A DNA stretch of 64,000 nucleotides from Gloeothece verrucosa PCC 7822 (GTDB taxonomy: Bacteria > Cyanobacteriota > Cyanobacteriia > Cyanobacteriales > Microcystaceae). The notes beneath the pieces were generated by a model. It had not been told where the DNA came from, ran no database searches, and saw only the letters and a program-made list of their open reading frames with translations. Positions within the stretch are counted from its first letter, which is position 1; every line of letters begins with the position of its first letter. Of the stretch, positions 33,675 to 42,674 are shown piece after piece. A program made the position numbers and the translations under genes. The stretch spans positions 5,634,501 to 5,698,500 of the forward strand of contig NC_014501.1 in NCBI RefSeq assembly GCF_000147335.1, written 5' to 3'.

Positions 33675-34376
33675 GTGGATAAGGTTAGAACAGTCTCAGA
33701 TAGTAAAAGAGATTTTTATTCAAAGCACACCCGTCCGATTAATTCAGTTTACCGCCGGGTGGTGGAAGAATTGTTAGTCGAGACGCACCTCCTCTCAGTC
33801 AATTCAGATTTTCATTACGATCCCATTTATGCTTTAGGGGTGGTTACTTCTTTTGAACAGTTTATGCAGGGATATCGCCCAGAAACCGATAAAGAATCTA
33901 TTTTTAACGCTTTATGTCAGTCTGTCGGCGGTGATCCTCAACAGTATCGCGGAGATGCCCAAAGTATACTGTCAACGGCTAAACAGTTATCAGCACAAGA
34001 CTTACTCTCTAAACTTCAGTCTTCATCCATAGCTTACCCTCAAGGAGACAATAAAATTATAGAGACGCTTGTGGCAATCGCCAATGCTCCTAAATTTAAA
34101 TACACTCGTCTGTTTGCTATTGGGATTTACACGATTTTAGCTGAAACTGACCCAGAACTGCTCAAAGATCAACAAAAGCGGCATGAGGTTATCAAACAAA
34201 TTGCTGAAATCTTGCATTTACCCGAAGAAAAAATGCAAAAAGACCTCGATCTTTATCGTTCTAATTTAGAGAAAATGGAACAGCTATTGACAGTGATTGA
34301 GGAAGCTTTGCAAGCTGATCGCAAAAAACGAGAACAACGCGATCAAGCCAAAACCCAAGCAGAAACTTCTTCATAG
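33675..34376 (+). CDS. thf1: Thf1/Psb29, photosystem II biogenesis protein
   Basis: A 233-residue helical protein needed for normal photosystem II assembly and FtsH protease abundance; the plant homologue is THF1. The N-terminal VRTVSDSKRDFYSKHTRPIN and YRRVVEELLVETHLL are diagnostic, followed by FEQFMQGYRPETDK. The C-terminal 60 residues form a charged coiled coil (LDLYRSNLEKMEQLL, then DRKKREQRDQAK). A GTG at 33675 is the start because the family N-terminus begins there and no ATG is in frame upstream. It acts on the cytoplasmic face of the thylakoid. The neighbour CpcT-like gene is divergent, 131 bp away. Confidence 0.95.
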   Translation: MDKVRTVSDSKRDFYSKHTRPINSVYRRVVEELLVETHLLSVNSDFHYDPIYALGVVTSFEQFMQGYRPETDKESIFNALCQSVGGDPQQYRGDAQSILSTAKQLSAQDLLSKLQSSSIAYPQGDNKIIETLVAIANAPKFKYTRLFAIGIYTILAETDPELLKDQQKRHEVIKQIAEILHLPEEKMQKDLDLYRSNLEKMEQLLTVIEEALQADRKKREQRDQAKTQAETSS

Positions 34377-34593
34377 ACTATGTAACCTCGAGTTCTGGTG
34401 CGTTAAAATCTAACGAGTAGACTGTTTGAGCTACAATAGTGCTTTAAATGTCCGCAGAGAGGGGGAAATAAGCGCTTAAATCTTTTATAAGTGCGGAAAA
34501 TTGCCCCGAACAATCTCAAAACATTATGGCCTTATTTTAGCTGAAACAGTCCATTACTACACACCTTTTTAGTTAATGCTCCATGAAATTAAC

Positions 34594-35061
34594 ATGATTC
34601 ATCATATTTCTCTGCCGGCTCAAAATCCTCCTCATGTTGCTCAAGTTCTTGCTGAACTTTTTAATGGCTATTTTGCCCCTTTTCACTCTAATGCTGATAG
34701 CTATGTCGCTTTAGCTGCTGATGAGTACGGAACTTTAATAGAAGTTTATCCCCTCGGTACAGAAATGCTTCCCGGCAAAGACAATGAACCAATACAGTAT
34801 CAACGTAATGAAAATTTTTCTCCCTTTATCGCTACTCATGCCGCTATTTCTGTTCCTAAAACTCAAGAGGAAATAGAAAATATTGCTAACCGAGAAGGCT
34901 GGCGAGTTTTGCGCTGTAACCGAGGGGGATTTTTTGATGTAATTGAGTTTTGGGTAGAAAATAACATATTACTAGAATTGGCTACCCCTGAATTAGCCCA
35001 ACAGTATCAAGCCGCCTTAGCCCCTGATAAATTAGCTGAACTTTTTGCGGCACAAAATTAA
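34594..35061 (+). CDS. VOC-like (glyoxalase-fold) protein
   Basis: A 155-residue protein starting MIHHISLPAQNP, the typical opening of the vicinal-oxygen-chelate fold. The frame has an additional in-frame ATG at 34576, but the conserved start is at 34594. A putative metal histidine occurs in the first strand and a glutamate near the end (ILLELATPEL). Only about one VOC repeat plus a linker is present, so it may function as a dimer. The enzyme activity is unknown and the VOC assignment is from pattern only. It has no clear partner; MurG and DUF3124 genes converge on it. Confidence 0.6.
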   Translation: MIHHISLPAQNPPHVAQVLAELFNGYFAPFHSNADSYVALAADEYGTLIEVYPLGTEMLPGKDNEPIQYQRNENFSPFIATHAAISVPKTQEEIENIANREGWRVLRCNRGGFFDVIEFWVENNILLELATPELAQQYQAALAPDKLAELFAAQN

Positions 35062-35113
35062 TAAGAATTAACAGATAACCGTTATTAGTTTCCTTAATTG
35101 TTTATTTAGCTAT

Positions 35114-35677
35114 TTATGGACCTGGATAAGTTTTAATCACTCGACCATGACTGATCCAAGAAAGACCTTGACTAGCTGATGTACTAATCATCACTCCTTC
35201 TACTACTGGCTCTGAAACTTTTTCTTGAGCTACCCATTCCACAATAAAACTCGCACTTGTTCCTCCTTTTGTATTAGTTCTAGGAACCACAAAATCTTTA
35301 GCCGCTAGAGGAGAAATTTCAATGGGTTGCTTTAAATAGGATGCCACTAATTGCCCTGTTGAACTATAGTAATTAACAGATTTAATAATAATAGATTTTT
35401 TAAAATCTGTGTTGCGAACACTCAAAGTATTCGTTAAATCAAGTAATCTTTTTTCCGTTTCAAAATAAATGGAAGAATAAACGGGTACATAAATGGTTTG
35501 ACCGGTAATAATTTTAATATTATTATCTAGGGTGACTTTTTTGACAACTTCGGGAGAAGGTTGATTATTAGGTAACTGACTGGGAGTATTTTCAGGCTGT
35601 TGTTTAAGTTCTTGTGATAGAAGAAAACCGACGCTTACAGCAGCAATAACTATCCCAATTAAATGAATAACTTTCAT
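35114..35677 (-). CDS. DUF3124-family exported protein
   Basis: A 187-residue protein with an N-terminal hydrophobic signal or anchor (residues 3-20, VIHLIGIVIAAVSVGFLL) and a DUF3124 domain (about 55-185: GQTIYVPVYSSIYFETEKR, LTNTLSVRNTD, ISTSASQGLSWISHGRVI). The region about 22-45 is a proline/asparagine-rich linker. DUF3124 proteins are probably periplasmic and of unknown function. The start ATG follows 27 bases after the murG end, on the same strand, so the two may share a transcript. Confidence 0.85.
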   Translation of the reverse strand: MKVIHLIGIVIAAVSVGFLLSQELKQQPENTPSQLPNNQPSPEVVKKVTLDNNIKIITGQTIYVPVYSSIYFETEKRLLDLTNTLSVRNTDFKKSIIIKSVNYYSSTGQLVASYLKQPIEISPLAAKDFVVPRTNTKGGTSASFIVEWVAQEKVSEPVVEGVMISTSASQGLSWISHGRVIKTYPGP

Positions 35678-35704
35678 AAGGCAAAAGGCAAGAGGCCAAA
35701 TGAT

Positions 35705-36775
35705 TTACCGTTCCTTGTGGGCAACTTGACGGACTAAAGCCGCTAATCGTTGGGCACTATCAATAACTGCTAAATTAGCCGTTTTCTCAGTCATTTGTGG
35801 CAAGATTTCTGGAGAATTTAATAAATCTAACACAACTTTTTCTAATAACTGAGGGGTTAATTCTTCTTGACGATACAGATAAGCCGCCCCGGCATCAGCA
35901 AAAACTCGAGCATTATAAGTCTGATGATCTTCTGCCGCATAGGGATAAGGAATCAAAATAGCTGGCGTATGAGTAACCGCTAATTCAGTTAAAGTCCCTG
36001 CCCCTGCCCGACTAATGGCTAAATTAGCCCTTTGTAATAATCCTGCCATATTCTCATAAAAGGGCAAAGGAAAATATTGAGGATGTTTTAAACTATCAGC
36101 CGCTTGGTCTCTATCTCCAGTTAAATGAACCATATAAGCACCCACCTCAAACCATTTTAGGGCACATTGCCGCACCAATTCATTAACCGCTACTGCGCCC
36201 TGAGAACCCCCCACCACGACAATTAAAGGTGCCTCATCAGGAATCGGTAAATCTAAAGCTTGAGGCGTTAAAAATTGACTGCGTACAGGCGTACTGACCC
36301 AAAGGGTCTTAGCTTTGGGAAAATATTGAGAACTTCCTGCAAACCCTAAAGCCACCGTCTGACACCAACGGCTAAAAAAACGAGTGACTTTTCCGGGCAG
36401 ATAATTAGATTCGTGGAGGATCACGGGAACTCCTTGCAAATGGGCGGCTAAAATAGCCGGGCCGGCAATATAACCCCCAGTGGTAAAAACTAAATCAATA
36501 TTTCTTTGTTTGAGTAAGTTTTTCACCTGAAATACTGATGCAATCAAGCGCAGCAAAATTCGCAAGTTACCCACTACAGAGCGAGTTTGAAACCCTTCAA
36601 CCGCAATGGTGTGCAAAGGATAGTCAGAAGGAACGAGGGTTTGTTCTAGACGGTTAGGCACCCCCAACCACTCAATTTTTAAGTCGGGTAATTGTTGGGC
36701 TACAGCAAGGGCGGGAAATAAATGTCCTCCGGTTCCACTGGCGGCAATGAGTAATCGAATTTGGCTCTGAGTCAT
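35705..36775 (-). CDS. murG: MurG, UDP-GlcNAc transferase of peptidoglycan lipid II synthesis
   Basis: MurG (356 aa, normal length) transfers GlcNAc from UDP-GlcNAc to undecaprenyl-PP-MurNAc-pentapeptide, making lipid II on the inner face of the plasma membrane. The N-terminal lipid-substrate loop GTGGH is at residues 14-18, with the hydrophobic patch LYRQEELTP-type C-terminal region. Further matches are ILHESNYLPGKVTRFF, the segment VVGGSQGAVAVNELV and the UDP-binding SRAGAGTLTELAV with HQTYNARVFADAGAA. It starts at ATG 36775. In cyanobacteria murG is often scattered outside a dcw cluster, as here. No cell-division neighbours are present. Confidence 0.95.
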   Translation of the reverse strand: MTQSQIRLLIAASGTGGHLFPALAVAQQLPDLKIEWLGVPNRLEQTLVPSDYPLHTIAVEGFQTRSVVGNLRILLRLIASVFQVKNLLKQRNIDLVFTTGGYIAGPAILAAHLQGVPVILHESNYLPGKVTRFFSRWCQTVALGFAGSSQYFPKAKTLWVSTPVRSQFLTPQALDLPIPDEAPLIVVVGGSQGAVAVNELVRQCALKWFEVGAYMVHLTGDRDQAADSLKHPQYFPLPFYENMAGLLQRANLAISRAGAGTLTELAVTHTPAILIPYPYAAEDHQTYNARVFADAGAAYLYRQEELTPQLLEKVVLDLLNSPEILPQMTEKTANLAVIDSAQRLAALVRQVAHKER

Positions 36776-37066
36776 TCCAAGTGTTATTGTAATTTTTTGA
36801 GTTTAATTTAAGAAACAATTTGGGAGAGCTATAAGTCCCACTCTCTAACCGAAGGATCGCGCATCTGGATAGATGGACTCCCCCCAAGCAAATTATAAGC
36901 TCGATTAGGAAGCGATCAATTACATTTACCAGAATTAAAGTTGGTGATAGGATATTACTAAGTCGAGCTTCAAGGGGTGATTAATATATAAACTCTATCG
37001 TGCGACTCGTTCCCATCAAAAGTCTAACAGACGTGTTAGCTTACCCACCATTTAAATTTTCAAGCA

Positions 37067-37870
37067 ATGCGTAATAAGTTAAGCCTTCGACAACTATTGT
37101 TGCTTTCTCCCTTTCAGGGATTGATTTTGTTCCTGTTGAGTATAGGGATTGTTATCTCTCCTAAGACACTCCTACAAGCACAAACACAACCTGTGCCCAA
37201 TGATTTACAAACTCTTATTACTCAAATTCAAACGGCGGCTAATCGGCATGATATTCAAGGGGTTATGCAGTTCTACAGCCCCCAGTTTACCAATTCTGAT
37301 GGATTAACTTACCCCAATTTACAGCAAAGCTTAACTCAACTGTGGAAAGACTATAAAGACGTTAAATATAATACCCTGGTTGAATCTTGGAACCAAGAAG
37401 GCAACAAGACGGTTGCTCAAACGGTCACGAAAATTCAGGCCACCGGACAACATTTAGGAAGAACATTTAATTTAACTTCTACCATTACCTCAAAACAGCA
37501 TTTTCAAAACCAGAAGTTAGTTTATCAAGAAATCATATCAGAAAAGACTGAAATCACTGCCGGTAATAATCCTCCTCAAATAGATGTACGCTTACCTCAA
37601 TCGGTTAAAGTAGGGCAACCTTTTGATTTTGATGTTATTGTTGAACAGCCTTTAGGAGAAGATCGTTTAGCCGGAGCCGCTCTTAATGAAAAGATCTCTA
37701 GTGAGGGCTACCTCAATCCCAGTGCATTAGAGTTAGATTTATTACCAGCCGGCGGAATTTTTAAGCGAATTCCTGCCATACAAACCCCCCAAAATCATTG
37801 GTTTTCTGCCATTATCGTGCGGGGAGATGGGATGTCGATCGTTACTCAAAGAGTGAACGTAGAAAAATAA
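37067..37870 (+). CDS. Exported protein with NTF2-like domain, unknown function
   Basis: A 267-residue protein with a signal peptide (basic start MRNKLSLRQ, hydrophobic LLLLSPFQGLILFLLSIGIVI to about 34, then AQTQ as cleavage region). Residues about 45-155 look like an NTF2/SnoaL cone-shaped domain (LITQIQTAANRHDIQGVMQFYSPQF, KYNTLVESWNQEGNKTVAQ). Residues about 165-265 are beta-rich and may be an Ig-like domain (PPQIDVRLPQSVKVGQPFDF). It is probably periplasmic. No enzyme residues are identifiable and the family is not named. It is divergent from murG by 291 bp. Confidence 0.7.
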   Translation: MRNKLSLRQLLLLSPFQGLILFLLSIGIVISPKTLLQAQTQPVPNDLQTLITQIQTAANRHDIQGVMQFYSPQFTNSDGLTYPNLQQSLTQLWKDYKDVKYNTLVESWNQEGNKTVAQTVTKIQATGQHLGRTFNLTSTITSKQHFQNQKLVYQEIISEKTEITAGNNPPQIDVRLPQSVKVGQPFDFDVIVEQPLGEDRLAGAALNEKISSEGYLNPSALELDLLPAGGIFKRIPAIQTPQNHWFSAIIVRGDGMSIVTQRVNVEK

Positions 37871-37878
37871 TTTTGTAG

Positions 37879-37898
37879 GGGCATACATGAGTATGCCC
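37879..37898. repeat. Dispersed palindrome GGGCATAC-ATGA-GTATGCCC
   Basis: A perfect 8-bp stem with a 4-base loop. A related copy (one mismatch) lies at 38811-38830, and the two bracket the first PEP-CTERM gene. No T-run follows, so I treat it as a repeat rather than a terminator. Confidence 0.55.
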
Positions 37899-38027
37899 TT
37901 CGATGCCTCAATTTTTAATTTTAAAAAATCTTAAAAATGATTTAGGTTGAACAGATTTGAATGTTAAAAGTTTTTAGAAAATTAAAGCTAAATAATGCGC
38001 GAAAAAGGGTTATTGACCTACTTTAAT

Positions 38028-38672
38028 TTATTGCTTGTTTTTTGTTTTGCGAAATAAACCGCCGAAACCGATAGCCGCGCCGACACCTAGCATGGTGAGG
38101 GGTTCAGGTACAGCGAAGGAAGCATTATCAATTTCAAAGGCATCGACCAATGTCGAATTATTACCAAAAACAACAGAATTAAAAGAGCTTGTGCCGATCA
38201 CACCCAGGAAGCCATCTGCTGCGCCAATGGTGTCATTAACTAGGAGGGTTTGCGCTCCCGTGCCATCGAAATCACCACTCAGTGTTAAACGACCCGCATT
38301 AGTGCTGATAAAATCGGCTCCGAAAGCGAACACTGATGTGGGCAAATTCCAGGTTATAGTGGTAGAAGCCGTAGCGCCACCGGTGGCGTTCTTGTATGTG
38401 CCCCCTGAAACAGAGTTATTATTAAACGCATTAGGCAGTGTAATATTAGCAGCATTAGTGGAAACAATCCCTGAATCTAGGGTAATCGACTGTGCCGAAG
38501 AGATATCGGTGCTAAATGTATCAGTGGTGGTGACACCGCCAAGGGCATCTACTGCTGATTGCCAAGCGGCGCGATTGGTATAAATTGTATATGCATGGGC
38601 GGAAGCAATAGAACCAAAGACCATAGCCATTGTTCCTGTGGCTAAAGCCAAGGATTTAACAGAATTATACAT
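38028..38672 (-). CDS. PEP-CTERM protein (copy A)
   Basis: A 214-residue secreted protein with an N-terminal signal peptide (LALATGTMAMVFGSIASAHA) and a C-terminal PEP-CTERM sorting signal: VPEPLTMLGVGAAIGFGG then a basic FRKTKNKQ tail. Such proteins are usually processed by an exosortase and anchored at the outer surface. The body is beta-rich and near-identical in layout to copy B at 38862-39521; motifs TYTIYTNRAAWQSAVDALGG, DTFSTDI and FAFGADF are shared, so the pair arose by tandem duplication. The function may be extracellular adhesion or matrix formation, unproven. No exosortase gene was found in this window. The antisense frame spanning the gene is a shadow. Confidence 0.9.
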   Translation of the reverse strand: MYNSVKSLALATGTMAMVFGSIASAHAYTIYTNRAAWQSAVDALGGVTTTDTFSTDISSAQSITLDSGIVSTNAANITLPNAFNNNSVSGGTYKNATGGATASTTITWNLPTSVFAFGADFISTNAGRLTLSGDFDGTGAQTLLVNDTIGAADGFLGVIGTSSFNSVVFGNNSTLVDAFEIDNASFAVPEPLTMLGVGAAIGFGGLFRKTKNKQ

Positions 38673-38810
38673 ATTTTTCCTCGAAAAGGATTAAATGAAC
38701 GTTAGCAGAGACAACAATATCATAGGCTTATGACTAAATCAAGTCATATTGCCTTGGTAAAGTATAAATTTAAGTTATTATTTTAGAAAAAGCGATTAAC
38801 GAATTAATCA

Positions 38811-38830
38811 GGGCACACTCATGTATGCCC
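38811..38830. repeat. Dispersed palindrome, second copy (imperfect)
   Basis: GGGCACAC-TCAT-GTATGCCC, one mismatch from the palindrome at 37879-37898. It lies downstream of copy B and upstream of copy A of the PEP-CTERM genes. Confidence 0.5.
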
Positions 38831-38861
38831 CTCAAAACTTCACTACTTTTTGAAAATTATC

Positions 38862-39521
38862 TTATTGCTTGTTTTTTATTTTGCGAAATAAGCCGCCCAA
38901 ACCGATAGCCGCACCGACACCTAATAGGGTGGTAGGTTCAGGAACCGAGGCGAAGGAAGCATTATCAATTTCAAAGCCATCGACGAATGTCGAATTACTA
39001 CTAAAAACAACAGAATTAAAAGAGCTTGTGCCGATCACACCCAGGAAGCCATCTCTTGCGCCAATGGTGTTATTAACTAGGAGGGTCTGCACTCCAGTGC
39101 CATCGAAATCACCACTCAGTGTTAAACGACCCGCATTAGTGTCGAAAAAATCGGCTCCGAAGGCGAACACCGATGTGGGGAAAGTCCAAGTAATACTCTC
39201 AGAAGCCGTATTACTAGCGATAGCGGTGGCATTTAGGTACACACCATCCTCAACAGCATTATTATTAAAGATTATTTCTAAAACATCAGGGGGAAGAGAA
39301 TTGGTAGAGGTAATTCCTGAATCTAGGGTTATGCTTTGAGCTTTGGGGATATTATTGCTAAACGTATCAGTCGTAGTCACACTGCCGGCAAAGGCATCTA
39401 CTGCTGCTTGCCAAGCGGCGCGATCTGTATAAACCGTGAATGCCTGAGCGGAAGCAACAGCACCGAAGACCATAGCCGTTGTTCCTGTGGCTAAAGCCAA
39501 GGATTTAATAGTATTAAACAT
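38862..39521 (-). CDS. PEP-CTERM protein (copy B)
   Basis: A 219-residue paralogue of the protein at 38028-38672, with signal peptide LALATGTTAMVFGAVASAQA and C-terminal VPEPTTLLGVGAAIGLGG followed by FRKIKNKQ. Differences cluster in a middle insert (about residues 70-100), while the FAFGADF, GRLTLSGDFDGTG and SFNSVVF segments are nearly unchanged. The upstream non-coding regions of the two genes are also similar (TTAGCAGA...CATAGG...TTTAAG-type sequence), so the duplicated block included the promoter. It is probably exported and anchored like copy A. Functional difference is unknown. Confidence 0.9.
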   Translation of the reverse strand: MFNTIKSLALATGTTAMVFGAVASAQAFTVYTDRAAWQAAVDAFAGSVTTTDTFSNNIPKAQSITLDSGITSTNSLPPDVLEIIFNNNAVEDGVYLNATAIASNTASESITWTFPTSVFAFGADFFDTNAGRLTLSGDFDGTGVQTLLVNNTIGARDGFLGVIGTSSFNSVVFSSNSTFVDGFEIDNASFASVPEPTTLLGVGAAIGLGGLFRKIKNKQ

Positions 39522-39983
39522 GTTTTTGCTCTGAGATTATGGATAGAAACATTAGCAGACTCAACCATATCATAGGGCTATAAGAAAAGCAATATTTATA
39601 CCTAATTTATAAGTTTAAGTTTAGGTTATTGTTTGAGAAAATTTAGCTACAAGTAATTCTTGTGAAAACGGCTACAGTTGCTTGTTTAAATCTTTTTCTT
39701 AAAAGGGGTTAGAAGCATAAATCTCTAGTAAACCCTTAGAAAATAGAGATAATACCCATTTGCGCTCATTCAAGCTGTCAATCTATTTATTAAAAAAATC
39801 TTAAAAGTTTCGTGGGTAAGGCATACAGTATTTTAATATTTTTTTAAGTTTTTCGGGTGCTTAGGGAAATGAAAACCTGAACATTAATAAAACCTCTACA
39901 ATAGACCGATAGTTCCTAATAATTTAACTCCACTTAATCTAAAATGGCTAAAATGCGGAGTAAATCTTCATCAAAATTTGACT
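39522..39983. other. Divergent promoter region between PEP-CTERM copy B and ackA
   Basis: About 460 bp. The part next to copy B resembles the corresponding region upstream of copy A (around 38695-38790). No array, terminator or ORF was recognised in the rest. Confidence 0.4.
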
Positions 39984-41210
39984 ATGAAAATTTTGGTACT
40001 GAACGCCGGCTCTAGCACGCAAAAAAGCTGTTTGTATGATTTAAATGGGGAGACATTTCCTCAAGACCCTGCAAAACCGATATGGAAAGCTGATATTGAT
40101 TGGACTATAGCTAGAGACTACGGACTTTTAAAAGTAAAAGCTAATGGCATTAATCAAGAAATTAAACTGGGCGGAGAGGATCGTCGCCAAGGAATTGCCC
40201 AAATGTTAGATACTTTAATACAAGGAGAGACTAAAGTCCTTAAGAATTTATCTGAAATTGATATTGTCGGTCATCGAGTGGTGCATGGAGGAACAGACTT
40301 TTCTCAAGCAACGTTGATCACCCCAGAAGTCAAAGAAACCATTGCTCGCTTAATTCCCCTCGCCCCTGCCCATAACCCGGCTCATCTAGAAGGAATAGAA
40401 ACCATTGAGAAAGTTTTAGGAAATACCCCACAAGTAGCAGTTTTTGATACCGCTTTTCATAGCACTATTCCTCTTGAAGCGGCTGTCTATCCCATTCCTT
40501 ATGAGTGGTATCTAAAGGGAATTCGACGCTATGGATTTCATGGAATCAGTCATCAATACTGCGCCACTAGGGCGGCTCAAATTTTAGGAAAACCCTTAAA
40601 CACTTTAAAACTGATTAGTTGTCATTTAGGGAATGGCTGTTCTTTAGCCGCCATTAAAGAGGGCATAAGTATTAATACGACGATGGGTTTTACACCGCTA
40701 GAGGGGTTAATGATGGGGAGTCGAAGTGGTTCCATTGATCCAGAAATTCCGCTTTTTTTGCTGCGAGAATCAGGTTTAACACCCGAACAAGTTAGGACTA
40801 TGCTCAATGCCCAGTCAGGATTAAAAGGCGTTTCTGGGGTATCTTCAGATTTAAGAGCCGTCATTCAAGCCATATCCGAAGGAAATGAACAAGCGAAACT
40901 GGCCTTTAATATCTATATTCATCGGTTACAGTTTTATATAGGAGCGATGTTAGCTTCTTTAGGGGGTTTAGATGCTCTCATTTTTACCGCCGGCGTAGGG
41001 GAAAATGCCGCTCTCGTTCGAGAAAAAACCTGTGAGGTTTTCCAATTTTTGGGCTTAAAATTGGATCAGACTCTCAATCAAGCTCATCCTGTGGATGCAG
41101 ATATTGCGGCTTCTGATTCTACCGTGCGAGTATTAGTGATTCATACTGAAGAAGACTGGGCAATTGCCAGCAAATGTTGGATGATCTCCAAAAAATCGGC
41201 CCGTAGTTGA
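39984..41210 (+). CDS. ackA: Acetate kinase
   Basis: Acetate kinase (408 aa) interconverts acetyl phosphate plus ADP and acetate plus ATP, a part of fermentative ATP production in the dark. The ATP-binding N-terminus KILVLNAGSSTQKSCLYDL is diagnostic, followed by VGHRVVHGG with a catalytic-region arginine/histidine, FDTAFHSTIP, RRYGFHGISHQYC and GCSLAAIKEGISINTTMGFTP. The C-terminal lobe has FTAGVGENAALVRE. I start at the ATG at 39984; the open frame begins with a TTG two codons upstream. It is alone; no pta gene is nearby. Confidence 0.96.
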   Translation: MKILVLNAGSSTQKSCLYDLNGETFPQDPAKPIWKADIDWTIARDYGLLKVKANGINQEIKLGGEDRRQGIAQMLDTLIQGETKVLKNLSEIDIVGHRVVHGGTDFSQATLITPEVKETIARLIPLAPAHNPAHLEGIETIEKVLGNTPQVAVFDTAFHSTIPLEAAVYPIPYEWYLKGIRRYGFHGISHQYCATRAAQILGKPLNTLKLISCHLGNGCSLAAIKEGISINTTMGFTPLEGLMMGSRSGSIDPEIPLFLLRESGLTPEQVRTMLNAQSGLKGVSGVSSDLRAVIQAISEGNEQAKLAFNIYIHRLQFYIGAMLASLGGLDALIFTAGVGENAALVREKTCEVFQFLGLKLDQTLNQAHPVDADIAASDSTVRVLVIHTEEDWAIASKCWMISKKSARS

Positions 41211-41745
41211 CGTTACAATTAAAGAATAGGTTAGGTAGGGGACCAAGTAAAAGCGCCTATTCATCATCTTTCTCTTGCTCCCTACTCTTTTAATGCTATT
41301 TACTTTATAAGTAGGTGGACATTCATTAAAGTTATCTGGGTGAAAAAAACAACAGGGAACAGCAGTTCTATAAACAGCAAAGGCCCGAGTTCAGGGGTTT
41401 TTACATTTCAAGATCGAGTCTGTGGATTAAGTCGTGCTTTGATAAATTTGATAGTTGAGATAGGGAACACTCGAACAGAGAAGAGGGAATAGCACGCTTA
41501 TGTACAATCTGTTGCTTGGGTACTTATAAATTTGTCTAATGGACAGTGGCAATAAGACGCTATTGTGCTTTAATTTTAAATAACTGTAGCTAGAAAAAGT
41601 AACCACCCATAAATAACAGCAAAAACATCTAGCCAGTCATTGCCCTTACTCAGTAATCATCAGCCAGAAACAGATTAATAGATTAGAGGAATGATCACCT
41701 CAATGAACTGAAGCTAAAAATTCGTCAATTTTAAGAAAAAGAACC
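41211..41745. other. Gene-free interval of 535 bp
   Basis: It contains an 18-base stretch GGGGTTTTTACATTTCAA (41394-41411), which reappears inverted at 43945-43962. Otherwise I saw no ORF, RNA or terminator. Confidence 0.4.
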
Positions 41746-42519
41746 ATGAAACCAGCAAAACTCCCCTACAATTCTGCTAACAGACTTTTGATGATTCTTA
41801 ACAAAACTCATTTATTTGGGCAAGAACGTCCTGAGTTACCCATCAGAGATATTTTTGCTAGTGCGATGCAGACTAAACGAGACATCAGTGCTTTTTATTG
41901 CGCTTGGGCAAAATTATTTTGCCTGATTGACCAATTAAAAAAAGACATAACACAATTACCTGAAGCCAAATATCATATCTATAAAAAAGCCCTAGAAGAA
42001 ATTGTCAAAAATATTTCTAAAACCGATCTTTCAAGAAGTTGGGAAACTATGTCACACGAGCATTTTTTCTTAAATAATCCTAATTCTAATGGGTTTCATA
42101 TTTTAGAACTCTGTGCCCTAGATCTCGGCAATAAAGAAACTGAAATAAGCCCAGAAAAATTAAGGTTTTTTCAAACACAGATAGAAAAATTTTTGCAAGA
42201 AATTCAAAATATTAAATCTTTTAATTTAAAAGTTTTTTTAGAAGATCAGTTATTAGAATTAAAAGAAAAAATAGAGTCTTATCAATTTTCGGGTTCTGAA
42301 GGGTTGAAAAAATCGGTGGAACAAAGCTTAGGATCGCTGCTGCTAAAAAATTCTGAATTTGAACAAACTTTAGAGGCAGAAAAACAACTGATACAGCATT
42401 TTTTAAAACTTCTAAAATATATTTTAGAGACTTTGATGCCAGTTAATCTACGCTTACCTGATAAAGTTTTAGATAGCTTCAATCTACAAGCTCTTAAACA
42501 ATCTGACTCTTCTATTTAA
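41746..42519 (+). CDS. Helical protein of unknown function
   Basis: A 257-residue, lysine/glutamate/leucine-rich, probably all-helical protein without signal peptide or membrane span. The middle and C-terminal part (about 150-215) have coiled-coil-like patterns (FFQTQIEKFLQEIQNI). I recognise no family. The frame is clean and the codon pattern fits its neighbours, so it is probably real. No functional clue comes from the flanking genes; acetate kinase is 535 bp upstream, and the glycosyltransferase-like gene is 155 bp downstream on the same strand. Confidence 0.65.
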   Translation: MKPAKLPYNSANRLLMILNKTHLFGQERPELPIRDIFASAMQTKRDISAFYCAWAKLFCLIDQLKKDITQLPEAKYHIYKKALEEIVKNISKTDLSRSWETMSHEHFFLNNPNSNGFHILELCALDLGNKETEISPEKLRFFQTQIEKFLQEIQNIKSFNLKVFLEDQLLELKEKIESYQFSGSEGLKKSVEQSLGSLLLKNSEFEQTLEAEKQLIQHFLKLLKYILETLMPVNLRLPDKVLDSFNLQALKQSDSSI

Positions 42520-42674
42520 TGGTCATTAGTCATTGGTACTTTCCCCCTTCCCCCTTCTCCCTTCGCCGCTTGCACCTCGCGGTGCCGAAGTGTTGCCTGT
42601 TGCCTTTTGATTACCGTTAATGGCTCTCGAAACTTTAGCTGAGAGGATTTCATCTTTATGATGAGATACAACTT

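Noticed and set aside
38035..38583. Long plus-strand frame opposite PEP-CTERM copy A, with a similar one at 38869-39339 opposite copy B
   Set aside because: Both are antisense shadows of the real genes: their similarity follows from the paralogous minus-strand genes, and only the minus frames show signal peptides and PEP-CTERM motifs.
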